This document shows positions 45,276 to 53,127 of a stretch of 64,000 bases of DNA, one piece after another; position 1 is the stretch's first letter, and each line of letters starts with the position of its first letter. The notes under the pieces were generated by a model. It did not search any database. It was not told the DNA's origin and saw only the letters and a list, made by a program, of their open reading frames with translations. Source of the DNA: [Enterobacter] lignolyticus SCF1 (GTDB lineage Bacteria > Pseudomonadota > Gammaproteobacteria > Enterobacterales > Enterobacteriaceae); NCBI RefSeq assembly GCF_000164865.1, contig NC_014618.1, positions 3,100,001-3,164,000 of the forward strand. Direction: 5' to 3'. Position numbers and translations under genes: made by a program.

Positions 45276-46007
45276 ATGAAAAAAGTTCTGATTGCCGCGC
45301 TGCTTGCAAGCGTCAGCCTTTCTGCCACAGCAGCAGAAACCATTCGTTTCGCGACCGAAGCGTCTTACCCTCCGTTTGAGTCCATGGACGCGAGCAACAA
45401 GATTGTTGGTTTCGATGTCGACCTGGCGAACGCGCTGTGTAAAGAGATCGACGCAACCTGCACCTTCACCAACCAGGCCTTCGACAGCCTGATCCCGAGC
45501 CTGAAATTCCGCCGTATCGACGCGGTGATGGCCGGTATGGACATCACGCCGGAGCGTGAAAAGCAGGTGCTGTTTTCTAAGCCGTACTACGATAACTCAG
45601 CGCTGTTTATCGGCCAGAAAGGTAAGTACGCCACCATCGATCAGCTGAAAGGCAAAAAAGTCGGCGTGCAGAACGGGACAACCCACCAGAAATTCATTAC
45701 CGATAAGCACCCGGAAATCACCACCGTCCCTTACGACAGCTATCAGAACGCCAAACTTGACCTGCAAAACGGCCGTATCGACGCCGTGTTCGGCGACACC
45801 GCCGTGGTCACCGAATGGCTGAAGTCTAACGATAAGCTGGCGTCGGTTGGCGATAAGGTAACGGATAAAGATTACTTCGGCACCGGCCTCGGCATCGCCG
45901 TACGTCAGGGCAACACCGAGCTGCAGCAGAAATTCAACGCCGCGCTGGATAAAGTTAAACAGGATGGGACGTATCAGACCATCTACAACAAATGGTTCCA
46001 GAAGTAA
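45276..46007 (+). CDS. artI: Arginine ABC transporter periplasmic protein ArtI
   Basis: ArtI is a periplasmic amino-acid-binding protein of 243 residues with a 19- to 20-residue signal peptide (ATAA). It has the SBP family 3 signature (FATEASYPPFESMD and GFDVDLANALC). It lies between the ATPase and permease genes and is closely related to ArtJ. Confidence 0.96.
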   Translation: MKKVLIAALLASVSLSATAAETIRFATEASYPPFESMDASNKIVGFDVDLANALCKEIDATCTFTNQAFDSLIPSLKFRRIDAVMAGMDITPEREKQVLFSKPYYDNSALFIGQKGKYATIDQLKGKKVGVQNGTTHQKFITDKHPEITTVPYDSYQNAKLDLQNGRIDAVFGDTAVVTEWLKSNDKLASVGDKVTDKDYFGTGLGIAVRQGNTELQQKFNAALDKVKQDGTYQTIYNKWFQK

Positions 46008-46013
46008 TTCTTG

Positions 46014-46730
46014 ATGAACGAAATGTTTCCATTAGCAAGCGCCGCCGGGATGACCGTCGGCCTTGCCGTTTGTGCGCTGGTCATCGGGCTGGTATTAGCG
46101 ATGATCTTTGCGGTCTGGGAGTCAGCGAAATGGCGTCCTGTCGCATGGATCGGCTCAGCCTGGGTGACTATTCTGCGCGGATTACCGGAAATTCTGGTGG
46201 TCCTGTTTATCTATTTCGGCTCGTCGCAGCTGCTGTTACTGCTGTCCGACGGGTTTACTCTTAACCTGGGCATCGTCAAGATCCCGGTTCAGATGCAAAT
46301 TGAAAACTTCGACGTCAGCCCCTTCCTGTGCGGCGTGATCGCGCTGTCCCTGCTCTACTCCGCCTACGCTTCGCAGACCCTGCGCGGCGCGCTGAAGGCG
46401 GTGCCGATCGGGCAGTGGGAATCCGGCCAGGCGCTGGGCCTGTCGAAAAGCGCGATTTTCTTCCGTCTGGTGATGCCGCAGATGTGGCGTCATGCGCTGC
46501 CGGGGCTGGGCAACCAGTGGCTGGTGCTGCTGAAGGATACCGCGCTGGTTTCGCTTATCAGCGTCAACGACCTGATGCTGCAGACCAAAAGTATCGCCAC
46601 CCGTACCCAGGAGCCGTTTACCTGGTACATTGTGGCGGCGGCTATCTACCTGGTGATTACTTTGCTCAGTCAGTACATCCTCAAACGCATTGACCTGCGC
46701 GCGACCCGCTTTGAACGGAGACCAGGCTGA
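46014..46730 (+). CDS. artQ: Arginine ABC transporter permease ArtQ
   Basis: A 238-residue membrane permease with about five helices and the EAA loop (GALKAVPIGQWESGQALGLS). It pairs with ArtM. The ATG at 46014 gives the E. coli length. A TTG one codon upstream is less likely. Its stop overlaps the artM start by one base. Confidence 0.96.
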   Translation: MNEMFPLASAAGMTVGLAVCALVIGLVLAMIFAVWESAKWRPVAWIGSAWVTILRGLPEILVVLFIYFGSSQLLLLLSDGFTLNLGIVKIPVQMQIENFDVSPFLCGVIALSLLYSAYASQTLRGALKAVPIGQWESGQALGLSKSAIFFRLVMPQMWRHALPGLGNQWLVLLKDTALVSLISVNDLMLQTKSIATRTQEPFTWYIVAAAIYLVITLLSQYILKRIDLRATRFERRPG

Positions 46731-47398
46731 TGCTTGAGTATTTACCCGAACTGATGAAAGGGCTGCACACCAGCCTGACGCTGACCGTCGCGTCTATCGT
46801 GGTGGCGCTGATCCTGGCGCTGATCTTCACCATCATCCTGACGCTGAAAACGCCGGTGCTGGTGTGGATCGTTCGCGGCTACATTACGCTGTTCACCGGG
46901 ACGCCGCTGCTGGTGCAGATCTTCCTGATCTACTACGGCCCGGGGCAGTTTCCGTCGCTGCAGGAGTATCCGGTGCTGTGGCACCTGCTGTCCGAGCCGT
47001 GGCTGTGCGCGATGATTGCGCTGTCGCTGAACAGCGCGGCCTATACCACGCAGCTGTTCTACGGGGCTATCCGCGCAATCCCCGACGGACAGTGGCAGTC
47101 CTGCGGCGCGCTGGGGATGAGCAAAAAGGATACGCTCGCTATCCTGCTGCCCTACGCCTTCAAGCGCGCGCTGTCGTCGTACTCTAACGAAGTGGTGCTG
47201 GTATTTAAGAGCACCTCTCTGGCTTACACCATTACCCTGATGGAAGTGATGGGCCACGGCCAGCTGCTGTACGGACGCACCTATGATGTGATGGTGTTTG
47301 GCGCCGCCGGGGTGATTTACCTCATCGTCAACGGTCTGCTGACGCTGCTGATGCGCCTGATTGAGCGCAAAGCGCTGGCCTTCGAACGCCGCAACTAG
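46730..47398 (+). CDS. artM: Arginine ABC transporter permease ArtM
   Basis: The second permease of the arginine importer, 222 residues, as in E. coli. The EAA loop is GAIRAIPDGQWQSCGALGMS. Five helices are visible. It ends the artPIQM unit, and a strong hairpin terminator follows. Confidence 0.96.
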   Translation: MLEYLPELMKGLHTSLTLTVASIVVALILALIFTIILTLKTPVLVWIVRGYITLFTGTPLLVQIFLIYYGPGQFPSLQEYPVLWHLLSEPWLCAMIALSLNSAAYTTQLFYGAIRAIPDGQWQSCGALGMSKKDTLAILLPYAFKRALSSYSNEVVLVFKSTSLAYTITLMEVMGHGQLLYGRTYDVMVFGAAGVIYLIVNGLLTLLMRLIERKALAFERRN

Positions 47399-47419
47399 TC
47401 TGCATAAAATATCACCACC

Positions 47420-47453
47420 AGGCGGATAACTATTTAGTTATCCGCCTTTTTTA
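47420..47453 (+). terminator. Intrinsic terminator of artPIQM
   Basis: AGGCGGATAACTA and TAGTTATCCGCCT form a 13-bp stem with a two-base to four-base loop, followed by T. It separates artM from artJ, which has its own promoter. Confidence 0.93.
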
Positions 47454-47483
47454 TTAATATTAAAAAAATAATTATCCATTTAT

Positions 47484-47501
47484 ATTGCATATAAATTCAT
47501 T
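47484..47501 (+). promoter_or_regulatory. ArgR box before artJ
   Basis: TGCAT-ATAA-ATTCA (core 47486-47499) matches the ARG-box core at nine of ten positions and lies about 70 bases before the artJ ATG. A second, poorer box may lie upstream at the usual three-base spacing. Confidence 0.65.
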
Positions 47502-47570
47502 TGATGGCATTGTTCGTTTCATGCCTCAGACACGGCACAACATCATAAGAATGAACACAGGAGTTCAACG

Positions 47571-48302
47571 ATGAAAAAAGTCATTCTGGCCGCACTGCTT
47601 GCTTCCTTTGCCGTCGGCGCCAGCGCAGCGGAGAAAATTAACTTCGGCGTTTCCGCTACCTACCCGCCGTTTGAATCCATGGATGCCAGTAACCAAATTG
47701 TCGGCTTCGATATCGATCTGGCGAAAGCGTTATGCAAACAGATGCAGGCCGACTGCACCTTTACCAACCACGCCTTTGACAGCCTGATCCCGTCGCTGAA
47801 ATTTAAAAAGTATGACGCGGTCATTTCCGGTATGGACATTACCCCGGAGCGGAGCAAGCAGGTATCGTTTACCGACCCGTACTACGCCAACTCCGCGCTG
47901 GTGATTGCCAAAAAAGGGGAATTCAAATCGTTTGATGACCTGAAGGGCAAACGCATCGGAATGGAAAACGGCACCACGCACCAGAAATACCTGCAGGACA
48001 AACATCCTGAGGTGAAAACCGTGGCCTATGACAGCTACCAGAACGCGATTATCGACCTGAAAAACGGCCGTATTGACGGCGTATTCGGCGATACCGCCGT
48101 GGTCAACGAGTGGCTGAAAACCAACCCGCAGCTCGGCACCGCCACGCCGAAAGTGACCGATCCGCAGTACTTCGGCACCGGTCTTGGCATCGCGGTACGT
48201 CCGGATAACCAGGCGCTGCTGGCACAGCTTAACAACGCGCTGAAGGCCATCAAAGCCGACGGCACCTATAAGAAAATCAGCGACCAGTGGTTCCCTGAGT
48301 GA
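47571..48302 (+). CDS. artJ: Arginine-specific periplasmic binding protein ArtJ
   Basis: ArtJ is the arginine-specific binding protein that feeds ArtPQM. The 243-residue protein has a signal peptide (1-19, GASA) and is a close paralogue of ArtI (TYPPFESMD, GFDIDLAKALC). It has its own ArgR box and terminator, so it is expressed separately from artPIQM. Confidence 0.97.
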   Translation: MKKVILAALLASFAVGASAAEKINFGVSATYPPFESMDASNQIVGFDIDLAKALCKQMQADCTFTNHAFDSLIPSLKFKKYDAVISGMDITPERSKQVSFTDPYYANSALVIAKKGEFKSFDDLKGKRIGMENGTTHQKYLQDKHPEVKTVAYDSYQNAIIDLKNGRIDGVFGDTAVVNEWLKTNPQLGTATPKVTDPQYFGTGLGIAVRPDNQALLAQLNNALKAIKADGTYKKISDQWFPE

Positions 48303-48320
48303 CGGCTCAGCACTAACCGC

Positions 48321-48352
48321 AAGGCCAGCCATCGCGCTGGCCTTTATTTTTT
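48321..48352 (+). terminator. Intrinsic terminator of artJ
   Basis: AAGGCCAGC and GCTGGCCTT form a 9-bp stem with a six-base loop, followed by TATTTTTT. Confidence 0.88.
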
Positions 48353-48382
48353 CCGAATTATCAGCCCCACGCCGCTACTATC

Positions 48383-48403
48383 CCCATAATGGGTATAGTA
48401 TAC
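48383..48403 (+). promoter_or_regulatory. Two adjoining palindromes over the higBA-like promoter
   Basis: CCCATAATGGG (48383-48393) and GTATAGTATAC (48393-48403) share one base and are both perfect palindromes around a central base. The second contains TATAGT/TATACT, which could be the -10 box. Such sites are typical operators for the antitoxin of a toxin-antitoxin pair. Confidence 0.6.
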
Positions 48404-48423
48404 TTCCTTTTAATCGGGAAGAT

Positions 48424-48765
48424 ATGCCTATGGACGCGGTGTTTGTCGAGATGCCCCCTTTTGAGCGGCATCGTGCTTACTATCTTAGTGATGAGTCATT
48501 TGGTGAATTGCAGCAACTGCTGATGATCAATCCGCTTGCGGGCGATGTGATTAAGCATACGGGCGGCCTCAGAAAATTGCGCTTTGTCGATATCAAACGC
48601 GGCAAAGGTCAAAGAGGCGGACTTCGCGTTATCTATTACTGGTGGCAGAGCAAATGGCAGTTCCTGCTGTTTACCCTCTATAACAAAAATGAGATGGTCG
48701 ATCTGACCCAGACCCAATGTGAGATACTTCATCAAATGCTGGAACAACGAATCCGGGGGGAATAA
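48424..48765 (+). CDS. HigB2-like RelE-family mRNA interferase toxin
   Basis: A 113-residue RelE/HigB toxin, predicted to cut mRNA on the ribosome. INPLAGDVIKHTGGLRKLRF, RGGLRVIYYW and LFTLYNKNEMVDLT closely recall Vibrio cholerae HigB2 as I remember it. Two ATGs are possible, at 48424 and 48430. The GGGAAG ribosome site fits the second better, which would remove two residues. It overlaps the antitoxin gene by one base and comes first, the usual order for higBA. Confidence 0.85.
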   Translation: MPMDAVFVEMPPFERHRAYYLSDESFGELQQLLMINPLAGDVIKHTGGLRKLRFVDIKRGKGQRGGLRVIYYWWQSKWQFLLFTLYNKNEMVDLTQTQCEILHQMLEQRIRGE

Positions 48766-49076
48766 TGAGCCGGGATCTTTTTACTGAGCTTACCGAAGGA
48801 ATGCACGCCTGGCAGGAGTCCAATGAAGGTAAGCGTACCCTGAAAACACATCGTCTGGCGACGCAGGATATTCTGCTAACAGCGGAAGATATCAGAGGCA
48901 TCCGCCGCCGTCTGAATCTTTCACAGGCGTTGTTTGCGCGCTATCTGCATACCGCGCTGAAAACCTATCAGAACTGGGAACAGGGCGTCGCGAGACCGAA
49001 CAAGCAGGCTATGCTGCTGCTGCGCATTGTGGAAAAACAACCTGCGGCGCTGCATCTGCTTGCCACTCTGAGCTAA
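48765..49076 (+). CDS. HigA2-like antitoxin (XRE-type helix-turn-helix)
   Basis: A 103-residue antitoxin with a disordered N-terminus (LFTELTEGMHAW...KRTLKTH) that should wrap the toxin and a C-terminal helix-turn-helix (about 45-95, IRRRLNLSQALFARYLHTALKTYQNWEQG). It resembles HigA2. It should repress its own operon through the palindromes at 48383-48403. Confidence 0.85.
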   Translation: MSRDLFTELTEGMHAWQESNEGKRTLKTHRLATQDILLTAEDIRGIRRRLNLSQALFARYLHTALKTYQNWEQGVARPNKQAMLLLRIVEKQPAALHLLATLS

Positions 49077-49083
49077 GCCAGCA

Positions 49084-50556
49084 TCATAACGGCACAAAAA
49101 AGCGGAAGCAGGCGCCGGACGCGGCGTCCATCAGGCGGATACCGCCGCCGTGCAGCTCCAGCATCCGGCGTACAATAAGCAGCCCAAGGCCGCCCCGCGC
49201 CTCGCGCGACGCCTTCTGGCTGAGCGCGGACGGCCGCTGGAACAGCTGCTCGCGCATCGCCGCCTCCACGCCCGGCCCGCTGTCGGCCACCTCTACCTGC
49301 AGCTGCGTATTTTCCTGCCAGACCCTGAGCCGGATGGTGCCGCCCTGCGGCGTATGGCGCACGGCGTTATCCAGCAGGTTCGTCACCACGCGCTCAATCA
49401 TTGAGACGTCGGCATTGATAAGCGGCAGAGAGTGCGGCATATCGACCTGCAGATGCAGCTGCCGGGTTTCTATCGTCAGGTCGAATTTCTGCGCCACGTC
49501 CTGTATCAGCTCGCCGATGGCAAAACGCTCCAGCTGCGGCTTGATGCCGCCGTGCTCAAGCCGCGCCAGCTCAAAAAGCTGCTGGGACAAGTGCCGCACC
49601 TTATGCCCCTGACGCAGGGCAATCGCCAGATACTGACGGTTATCCTCCGGCGACAGCGTCTCCGCCTTCATCGACAGCGTTTCCAGATACCCGAGCAGCG
49701 ACGTCAGCGGCGTGCGCAGATCGTGCGAGATGTTGGCAATAAACTCGCGGCGCTGGCGGTCGCTGTCGGCCAGCTGATCCCACTGGCAGGCGATTTTACG
49801 CGCCAGCTCGATAAAGGTATTGCGCAGTACCGCCACCTCATTGCCGGGCTGCGGTTCCGGCGGCTGCAGCGCCAGCTGTTTAATCGCGCTGATGCTGTCC
49901 TGCTCAAGCCCGCTGACGTCGGCCGTCAGCTGTTTTACCGGACGCGTGACCCAGAACCAGACCAGCATGCCTGCCAGCAGGCCAAACAGCGCCACCAGCA
50001 GCAGCGTCCAGAGCAGCGCGCTCCACAGCGCCTTTTGCCACGCCGCGTCGGCCAGCGCGTTTAGCTCCTCGCCCTGCAAAATGATATACAGATACCCGCG
50101 CAGCTCGCCGTCGAGGCGAATAGGCGCCACGCTGAACACTTTTTGCTTATCCAGGCTCCTGGGGTCGTCGCCGTACACCGGCCAGACGCTGCCGGCGAGA
50201 AACGTTTGCAGCGGCGCAATGTCGACGCGCTGGCGTTTCAGGTGCCCCGGCGGCGCGGCATCGGCCAGCAGCTGGCCCTCCGGCGATATCAGGTACAGCT
50301 CCACGCTGGGATTCAGGGTCATCAGCCGGTCGAACAACGTTTTTAGCGTCTGGCGATTCACCTGCCCGCCGCCGTCCAGCAGCGGCTCGCTGCGAACTAT
50401 CTGCTGAGCCAGCCCGGCGGACAAGCGCTGCACCATCGCATTCCCGTACTGGCTGCTGCTGTAGAGCTGCACGCCGCAGGCGGCCGCCGCGCAAAGCAGA
50501 AGAATGGCGGTAAACACCAGCGTCAGCCGCTGGCTGAGGGTAAGGCGGCGGATCAT
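49084..50556 (-). CDS. Two-component sensor histidine kinase
   Basis: A 490-residue membrane kinase with a first helix (about 12-30), a periplasmic sensor domain (about 31-175), a second helix (about 176-203), a HAMP segment, a HisKA domain with phosphorylated His278 in NISHDLRTPLTSL, and an HATPase domain with N-box NLLDNAVRHTP, G1 DSGPGV and G2 GGLGLLI. I cannot assign it to a named system. It overlaps the regulator gene by four bases. The neighbouring molybdoenzyme set makes a periplasmic redox or halogen signal a plausible input. Confidence 0.9.
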   Translation of the reverse strand: MIRRLTLSQRLTLVFTAILLLCAAAACGVQLYSSSQYGNAMVQRLSAGLAQQIVRSEPLLDGGGQVNRQTLKTLFDRLMTLNPSVELYLISPEGQLLADAAPPGHLKRQRVDIAPLQTFLAGSVWPVYGDDPRSLDKQKVFSVAPIRLDGELRGYLYIILQGEELNALADAAWQKALWSALLWTLLLVALFGLLAGMLVWFWVTRPVKQLTADVSGLEQDSISAIKQLALQPPEPQPGNEVAVLRNTFIELARKIACQWDQLADSDRQRREFIANISHDLRTPLTSLLGYLETLSMKAETLSPEDNRQYLAIALRQGHKVRHLSQQLFELARLEHGGIKPQLERFAIGELIQDVAQKFDLTIETRQLHLQVDMPHSLPLINADVSMIERVVTNLLDNAVRHTPQGGTIRLRVWQENTQLQVEVADSGPGVEAAMREQLFQRPSALSQKASREARGGLGLLIVRRMLELHGGGIRLMDAASGACFRFFVPL

Positions 50557-51275
50557 GGCTGCGCCTCCGGTTTCTCGACGGCAAATTTATAGCCTTTGCC
50601 CCAGACGGTGAGGATGACCTCCGGCTCGGCGGCATCGCGCTCGATTTTAGTCCGCAGGCGGTTGATATGCGTATTCACCGTATGCTCGTACCCTTCGTGC
50701 TGATAGCCCCAGACGTTGTCCAGCAGCGACAGGCGGGAAAACACCTCGCCGGGATGACGGGCGAACCAGTAAAGCAGGTCAAACTCGCGCGGCGTAAGAT
50801 CGACCAGCTCGCCGCGCAGACGCACTTCGCGCGCCAGCGGGTCGATAGCCAGGCCGTGGCAGCTAATCATGCCGCCTTCCAGACGGATGTTCTGCCCCAT
50901 CGCCTCCTGGCGGCGAAACAGCGCTTTGACGCGGGCAATGAGCTCCAGCACGGAAAACGGCTTCGGCAGGTAGTCGTCCGCCCCCATCTCCAGCCCCAGC
51001 ACCCGGTGGGTTTCGCTGGTGCGGGCGCTGATGATGATCACCGGCAGATAGCGCGCCATCTGACGAATGCGGCGACAAATCTCGAGACCGTCGACGTGGG
51101 GCAGCATCAGGTCGAGGATCACCGCGTCCCAGACCTGCTTATCGAGTAACGCCAGCGCCCGGGCGCCGTCCGCCTCATGGACAATCTTGTACCCCTCATC
51201 CTGCAGATTCAGCCGCAGCAGGGTGGCGATATCGCGATCGTCTTCCACCAGCAGTATTTTCTTTGCGTTATTCAT
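50553..51275 (-). CDS. OmpR-family response regulator
   Basis: A 240-residue regulator with a receiver domain (acid pair at 11-13, phosphorylated Asp55 in VILDLMLPH, conserved Lys in DDYLPKPFS) and a C-terminal winged helix (about 135-235, TPREFDLLYWFARHPGEVFSR). It is the first gene of a leftward pair with the kinase and is divergent from the cytochrome/molybdoenzyme genes, which it probably controls. Confidence 0.92.
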   Translation of the reverse strand: MNNAKKILLVEDDRDIATLLRLNLQDEGYKIVHEADGARALALLDKQVWDAVILDLMLPHVDGLEICRRIRQMARYLPVIIISARTSETHRVLGLEMGADDYLPKPFSVLELIARVKALFRRQEAMGQNIRLEGGMISCHGLAIDPLAREVRLRGELVDLTPREFDLLYWFARHPGEVFSRLSLLDNVWGYQHEGYEHTVNTHINRLRTKIERDAAEPEVILTVWGKGYKFAVEKPEAQP

Positions 51276-51281
51276 AGCGAG

Positions 51282-51312
51282 TTACCCACGAAGTCTTTAC
51301 CAAAAGCTTACC
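51282..51312. promoter_or_regulatory. Repeated TTACC sites between the regulator and cytochrome genes
   Basis: TTACC occurs at 51282-51286, 51297-51301 and 51308-51312. The last two are exactly 11 bases apart, the spacing used by OmpR-family dimers. They lie just before the regulator gene and about 100 bases before the cytochrome gene, so the regulator could act on both. Confidence 0.45.
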
Positions 51313-51416
51313 GCAGGCTGGCGCGGCAAGTTATCACATTTTATTTAAACTTCCGTGAGGATGTGGTGACCATAAAGCCGCCATGATGCGCTCATGCCAT
51401 TCACGGAGAGCGCGCC

Positions 51417-52016
51417 ATGCAACCATCACATTCAGAACCGGTACACCCGCTGTGGCTGCGCTGCTGCCACTGGGTTAATGTCGTGGCCATTGCGGGCATG
51501 CTGTTCAGCGGCTGGCGCATTTATAACGCCTCTCCCCTGTTCCCCTTTTCTTTTCCGGCGTCGCTGACCCTCGGCGGCTGGCTCGGCGGCGCGCTGCAGT
51601 GGCATTTCGCCATGATGTGGGTGCTGGTTATCAACGGCGCGGTCTATTTCTCACTGGGGTTGGTCAGCGGGCGCTTTCGGCGCAAATTCTTTCCGCTGTC
51701 GCTGGGCCAGCTGAAAGAAGACCTCTCCCAGGCGCTGCGCGGCAAGCTTCAGCATGCCGACCTGCGCCATTACAACATGGTGCAAAAAATCGCCTATCTG
51801 CTGGTTCTTCTCGACGGCGTCGGCCTGGTGCTGTCAGGCCTGGTGCTGTGGAAATCCGTCCAGTTTCCGCTGCTGCGCACGCTGCTCGGCGGCTATGAGG
51901 CGGCGCGTTATATCCATTTTTTCTGCATGAGCGCCATGGCGCTGTTTATCGTCATTCACCTGCTGATGGTGCTGCTGGTGCCACGTACGCTGCTGGCTAT
52001 GCTGCGCGGCCGCTAA
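51417..52016 (+). CDS. Cytochrome b561-type membrane protein
   Basis: A 199-residue membrane cytochrome with four helices. His18 (CCHWVN), His63 (QWHFAMMW), His167 (YIHFFCM) and His181 (VIHLLM) are placed like the ligands of two b haems in the b561/Ni-Fe hydrogenase cytochrome family. It would pass quinol electrons to the molybdoenzyme encoded ten bases downstream. It is not the six-helix MsrQ type. A GGAGAG site precedes the ATG. Confidence 0.85.
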   Translation: MQPSHSEPVHPLWLRCCHWVNVVAIAGMLFSGWRIYNASPLFPFSFPASLTLGGWLGGALQWHFAMMWVLVINGAVYFSLGLVSGRFRRKFFPLSLGQLKEDLSQALRGKLQHADLRHYNMVQKIAYLLVLLDGVGLVLSGLVLWKSVQFPLLRTLLGGYEAARYIHFFCMSAMALFIVIHLLMVLLVPRTLLAMLRGR

Positions 52017-52026
52017 GGAACTGATA

Positions 52027-52797
52027 ATGAAAAAAACCCGTATTCTCTCCGACAGCGATGCGCATTATCTGGTGAAGGATGCCGAAAAACTGCTGAGCCC
52101 GGATCGCCGCCGCCTGCTGCGTCAGGGGCTGACCCTCGGCGGCATTATGATGCTGACCGGCTGCGACATCAGCGATAACGCCGATGTGGAAAACGTCCTG
52201 TCGCGAATGTCGCGCTTTAATGACCGGGTACAGGGTTTCCTGTTCAGCGACCGCAATCTGGCGCCGGAATATACCGCCGCCGAAATTACCCGCCCCTTTC
52301 CCTTCAACGCCTTTTACGGGCCTGCGGATATCCCGCAGGTGGATGGACGCGACTACCGGCTGGAGATCCGCGGGCTGGTGCGTGACACCCGCCGCTGGAG
52401 CCTGCCCGAGCTGTACCGCATGCAGCAGGTGAGCCAGATAACCCGCCATATCTGCGTTGAAGGCTGGAGCGCCATAGGCAAATGGGGCGGCGTGCCGTTT
52501 CGCCACTTTTTGACGCTGATCGGCGCCGATATGCGCGCGAAGTACGTCAGCTTCCGCTGTGCGGACGAGTACTACACCAGCATTGATATGGCCACCGCGC
52601 TGCATCCGCAGACGCTGCTGGCGCTGACGTGGGATAACCAGATCCTTCCTCCGGAATATGGCTATCCCATGAAATTACGCATCCCGACCAAGCTGGGGTA
52701 CAAAAATCCCAAGCATATTCAGGTCATTGAAATCACCAATCGTTTCCCGGGCGGTTACTGGGAAGATCAGGGTTACAACTGGTTTGGTGGCAGTTAA
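52027..52797 (+). CDS. Molybdopterin oxidoreductase, sulfite oxidase/MsrP fold, Tat lipoprotein
   Basis: A 256-residue oxidoreductase of the sulfite oxidase fold. Cys143 in RHICVEGWSAIGKWGGVPF is the expected molybdenum ligand; SFRCADEYYTSID and GYPMKLRIP are also family marks. The N-terminus has DRRRLLRQGL (26-35), a twin-arginine-like motif, and a hydrophobic stretch ending in LTGC (Cys46), so the protein is probably exported folded and lipid-anchored. It lacks the dimerisation domain of true sulfite oxidases and is close in size to MsrP (YedY). Confidence 0.87.
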   Translation: MKKTRILSDSDAHYLVKDAEKLLSPDRRRLLRQGLTLGGIMMLTGCDISDNADVENVLSRMSRFNDRVQGFLFSDRNLAPEYTAAEITRPFPFNAFYGPADIPQVDGRDYRLEIRGLVRDTRRWSLPELYRMQQVSQITRHICVEGWSAIGKWGGVPFRHFLTLIGADMRAKYVSFRCADEYYTSIDMATALHPQTLLALTWDNQILPPEYGYPMKLRIPTKLGYKNPKHIQVIEITNRFPGGYWEDQGYNWFGGS

Positions 52798-52826
52798 CAC
52801 AACAACGTAAACGACGAGGCAATACC

Positions 52827-53081
52827 ATGAAAAAGATGATCATCGCGGCCGCTGTGCTTTCAGCGCTGTTTATGGCCAACGTCCAGGCGGCGGACTCCAT
52901 GAGCAAAGACAGTATGGCGAAAGACACCATGTCTAAGCCGCACGATAAAATGTGCAAGGACAGCAAAGACGGCATGTGCAAAGACACCATGAGTAAGGAT
53001 CATATGGGGAAAGACAAAATGGGCAAAATGGACAATATGAAAAAGGATGAGATGGGCAAAAAAGACGCCATGAGCCAGTAA
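52827..53081 (+). CDS. Methionine-rich MxKDx-repeat periplasmic protein
   Basis: An 84-residue protein with a signal peptide (1-21, VQA/AD) and a mature part built of degenerate pentapeptides of the form MxKDx (SMSKD, SMAKD, TMSKP, GMCKD, HMGKD and others). Twelve of about 62 mature residues are methionine; two cysteines sit in KMCKD and GMCKD. It matches the penta_MxKDx family of unknown function. It lies 29 bases after the molybdoenzyme and is probably cotranscribed. A role as a sacrificial methionine pool or a metal binder is inference. Confidence 0.88.
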   Translation: MKKMIIAAAVLSALFMANVQAADSMSKDSMAKDTMSKPHDKMCKDSKDGMCKDTMSKDHMGKDKMGKMDNMKKDEMGKKDAMSQ

Positions 53082-53092
53082 TACGTCACGGC

Positions 53093-53120
53093 TGCCGGGG
53101 CGCTACTGGTCGTCCCGGCA
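53093..53120. terminator. Hairpin between the MxKDx gene and rlmC
   Basis: TGCCGGG (53093-53099) and CCCGGCA (53114-53120) form a 7-bp stem between convergent genes. No T run follows, so this is a weak terminator at best. Confidence 0.4.
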
Positions 53121-53127
53121 CGCTGCA

